Below are positions 63,001-64,000 of a DNA stretch of 64,000 nucleotides, in pieces. Every line of letters begins with the position of its first letter. Positions within the stretch are counted from its first letter, which is position 1. The notes below the pieces were generated by a model, which ran no database searches, had not been told where the DNA came from, and saw only the letters and a list, made by a program, of their open reading frames with translations. Source of the stretch: Leucobacter sp. L43 (GTDB lineage: Bacteria > Actinomycetota > Actinomycetes > Actinomycetales > Microbacteriaceae); NCBI RefSeq assembly GCF_016597785.1, contig NZ_JAENJG010000003.1, positions 372,001 to 436,000 of the forward strand, in the 5' to 3' direction. The position numbers and the translations under genes were made by a program.

Positions 63001-63832
63001 CGCCGAGCTGCACCCTGGCGCGGAAACTCATGTCGAGCAGTCGGGTCTCGGAGTGCTCGTCGAGCGTTGGCAGCAACGCCGCTACCTCGTCGGCGTGCTG
63101 GTACTTCTCGAACTGCAGGGACGCCACCGCGAAGGTGTCGAAGCCGTCGTCTGCAGGAGCGAATTGCGTGTACAGCCGTTCGACGTCACGGTGCATCCCG
63201 AGCTGACGGGCGCAGTAGGCTGCCGTCAGCAGTCGTTCATCGCCAGCGTCCAGTGCGGGGAAGGAGCTGAACTCCTCCCACGCCTCCTCGAGACGGTCGA
63301 GCCGCACCAGGACCTCGATGCGCCACCCGCGCCACTGCAGTCGTGCGGCCTCGTCGTCGGCGAGTTCGATCGATTTCTCGACCGCGTGCAACTCGCGGTG
63401 CACGTTGCCACGAGCTCGCTGATTCCAGGCCTCTTCGTCGTAGATGCGCGCGAGGCCCGGCTCGAGCTCCTTCGCGCGCTCGATCAGGCCGTCGCCGACG
63501 GACAGCGAGTTGCGCAGGTAGTGGAATTTCGCGACTTCGACGAGCACGCCGGCTCGAGTGCCCGGCCGTGCCGCCAGGGCCTGGGCGTACTGCTTCACCT
63601 GATCGACGGGAAGCCGTTCAGCCAGGTAGTCGAGGTACGGCACGACGGCGTCGGGGTAGCGCGAGAGCTGGGCTTCGAACCGGTCGCGTGCTCTGACCGC
63701 GAGGGATGAAGTGGCATCTCGTGATTGCAGGGCGCGCAGCACGAGGAAGCTGCGGCGCCACGGTTGCTCCCGGCCGAAGGCGAGCCCGAGCCCCCGTTGA
63801 ATCGGAGCCGGGAGCGCGCGTGCGAGTTTCAC
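60074..63832 (-). CDS. TPR-like / CDP-glycerol glycerophosphotransferase / GT4 three-domain protein
   Basis: 1252 residues from a GTG that directly follows the stop of the upstream gene (TAG then GTG), so it is translationally coupled. Residues about 1-430 are alpha-helical repeats of TPR type (VLVEVAKFHYLRNSLSVGDGL, EKSIELADDEAARLQWRGW). About 460-830 is a TagF-like domain (RYLNTWHGVPWKTMGRD, RSGYPRNDLS, VVYMPTWKGTF, VVTDFSSVLFDAAAVGVPVV). About 840-1240 is GT4 (ISTGGLPPNGITRSVRSL, CVIARLSHEKNHAELF, VLPSLHEGQPLVLLEALTVGTP). It could extend a glycosyl-glycerol-phosphate repeat by itself. Confidence 0.87.
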   Translation of the reverse strand: MKLARALPAPIQRGLGLAFGREQPWRRSFLVLRALQSRDATSSLAVRARDRFEAQLSRYPDAVVPYLDYLAERLPVDQVKQYAQALAARPGTRAGVLVEVAKFHYLRNSLSVGDGLIERAKELEPGLARIYDEEAWNQRARGNVHRELHAVEKSIELADDEAARLQWRGWRIEVLVRLDRLEEAWEEFSSFPALDAGDERLLTAAYCARQLGMHRDVERLYTQFAPADDGFDTFAVASLQFEKYQHADEVAALLPTLDEHSETRLLDMSFRARVQLGELDTGIAHAQIAMLRDDCPRAMKSHLGQLLELLDRPEEAIVAYLSARPKQRSLLHRFRLASLLAERDHAKAAVTSYLEDLELADDLPTDGLAREVDPQLAELVNQYNRRLVLPLRVEHLEQIAARASSRKLRWQALMRLAAQCAVSEEWDRAWTAICTAQYKRLPSIQLTLPQWSDLGSSRNMYYHECTETEPLQRRTVLYESSLGGSTSCNPLAICLELLTDPDHADLLHVWSIESDAVVHPALRDRPNVVFVRKGSSGHFRYLASAGAVINNSTLEYNFTKRDGQRYLNTWHGVPWKTMGRDNRSEPFAYGNIARNFLHADFVLGPDQHTLDVLSRGHDVDELVPQVFVRSGYPRNDLSVNLPEESRHAIRTELGARDGEHLVVYMPTWKGTFAERDAEVQSVIETARGLAAPGFRVAVRAHHYVSSAFRTTPPGNFAFVPAQIDTNELIGAVDAVVTDFSSVLFDAAAVGVPVVTLTDDIEAYTAERGLYFSADDVPGANARSTAEARAELQRAVRDPAAFTASYAAQTERFSSPETGTSARRAVELLFGEPRPEAPERAQRHRSVLISTGGLPPNGITRSVRSLIAALESSEYTPYLIPNRNALEGAESETLADVRAYAKVLPMVSLFAGTRMEREALQFFSTRRYVDYPLVKRFVRASQQREARRLFGATAFHAAVEFSAYDAKNIALIGYGVRVDGGRRGIIFHNEMWKEVENKYPRLRPGLLSMDEMDFYASVSDGVRDYNSRTMHEHLGVPVEKHITIENTINVDEIRQLAQIPLDAEDVAWYGTEGAHACVIARLSHEKNHAELFHALAESRDRLSRPVKLTCLGDGPLRLELQELVTRLGIDDLVRMRGLVPNPQAHLQAAGALVLPSLHEGQPLVLLEALTVGTPVVATDTPGSRSALHDGAFGPLVPISREGLIDALHRVADGRLNGSREFDAESFTRHSLRMFIEAIDPGALDCGSARPAHP

Positions 63833-64000
63833 CTACGAAAGTGTACTCGGGGTGAACTGCACCCCGAGCTCCTTCGTATAGGTGGCGACGCCGTGCTGGA
63901 ACTGCAACGTGCGCTTGCCGCCGTCGCGAAGCCGACCCTTCGCCTCTCCCGCGAGGAATCCCCACGGCCCCTCGGGGCCGTCGTTGTCGAGATACGCGTT
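63833..64000 (-). CDS. Secreted-type protein with LGFP-like repeat (5' partial)
   Basis: The last 55 residues of a gene running off the right edge, stop TAG at 63835-63833. The sequence reads AYLDNDGPEGPWGFLAGEAK, then a GGKRTLQFQHGVATYT segment, resembling the LGFP repeat of actinobacterial wall-associated proteins (Y-L-x3-G-P-x-G-x-G-F). The stop is immediately adjacent to the GTG of the 1252-residue gene, indicating one transcript. Domain content upstream cannot be seen. Confidence 0.65.
   Translation of the reverse strand, partial: NAYLDNDGPEGPWGFLAGEAKGRLRDGGKRTLQFQHGVATYTKELGVQFTPSTLS

Noticed and set aside
1-64000. tRNA, rRNA, CRISPR arrays, insertion sequences, integrases or phage genes
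   Set aside because: I looked for cloverleaf T-loops, regularly spaced repeats and transposase or integrase motifs and found none I can support.

Overview
High-GC DNA with actinobacterial gene content. RegX3/SenX3, a CarD-LpqE pair, a siderophore ABC transporter, GTG starts and many apparently leaderless promoters suggest a member of the Micrococcales, most like Microbacteriaceae. The genus is not proven. The window divides into a conserved housekeeping half (about 1-30,000) and a cell-surface half (about 30,300-64,000).

Housekeeping half. It opens inside an iron-chelate importer (two FecCD permeases and an ATPase). A heme block follows: hemA on the minus strand, diverging from hemE-hemY-hemC-hemD-hemB-hemL, whose genes mostly overlap by a few bases. 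Purine genes come next: purQ, purS, purC, purD and purF on the minus strand and purM on the plus strand, interspersed with a GNAT acetyltransferase, an SRPBCC protein, a sterol-carrier-like protein, a small membrane protein, two tandem tatA genes and a MepB-like gene. Then come ispD-ispF, carD, an LpqE-like lipoprotein, senX3-regX3 diverging from phoU with a PHO-box-like array between them, and cysS-rlmB. An orphan AbiEi/DUF559-like protein lies between two copies of a palindromic repeat.

Surface half. A glycosyltransferase, two large secreted proteins and two membrane acyltransferases lead into a 24-kb glycan locus. The secreted proteins (a CHAP hydrolase with a beta-propeller, and a lysozyme-like protein) both end in three SLH-like repeats. 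The glycan locus holds two GT2-TagF-type proteins (one degenerate), a GT2-pyruvyltransferase fusion and a free-standing pyruvyltransferase, several other glycosyltransferases, UDP-GlcNAc 2-epimerase, a UDP-sugar 6-dehydrogenase, a TPR-TagF-GT4 protein, and a cut-off LGFP-like secreted protein.

How the parts may work together (inference): the epimerase and dehydrogenase would supply UDP-ManNAc and UDP-ManNAcA; the GT2, GT4 and TagF-type enzymes would build a glycerol-phosphate-containing polymer; and the pyruvyltransferases would add ketal pyruvate. In Firmicutes, pyruvylated ManNAc-containing wall polymers are the ligand for SLH domains. SLH-like hydrolases next to such a locus therefore suggest an actinobacterial version of that anchoring system, which is the most interesting feature here.
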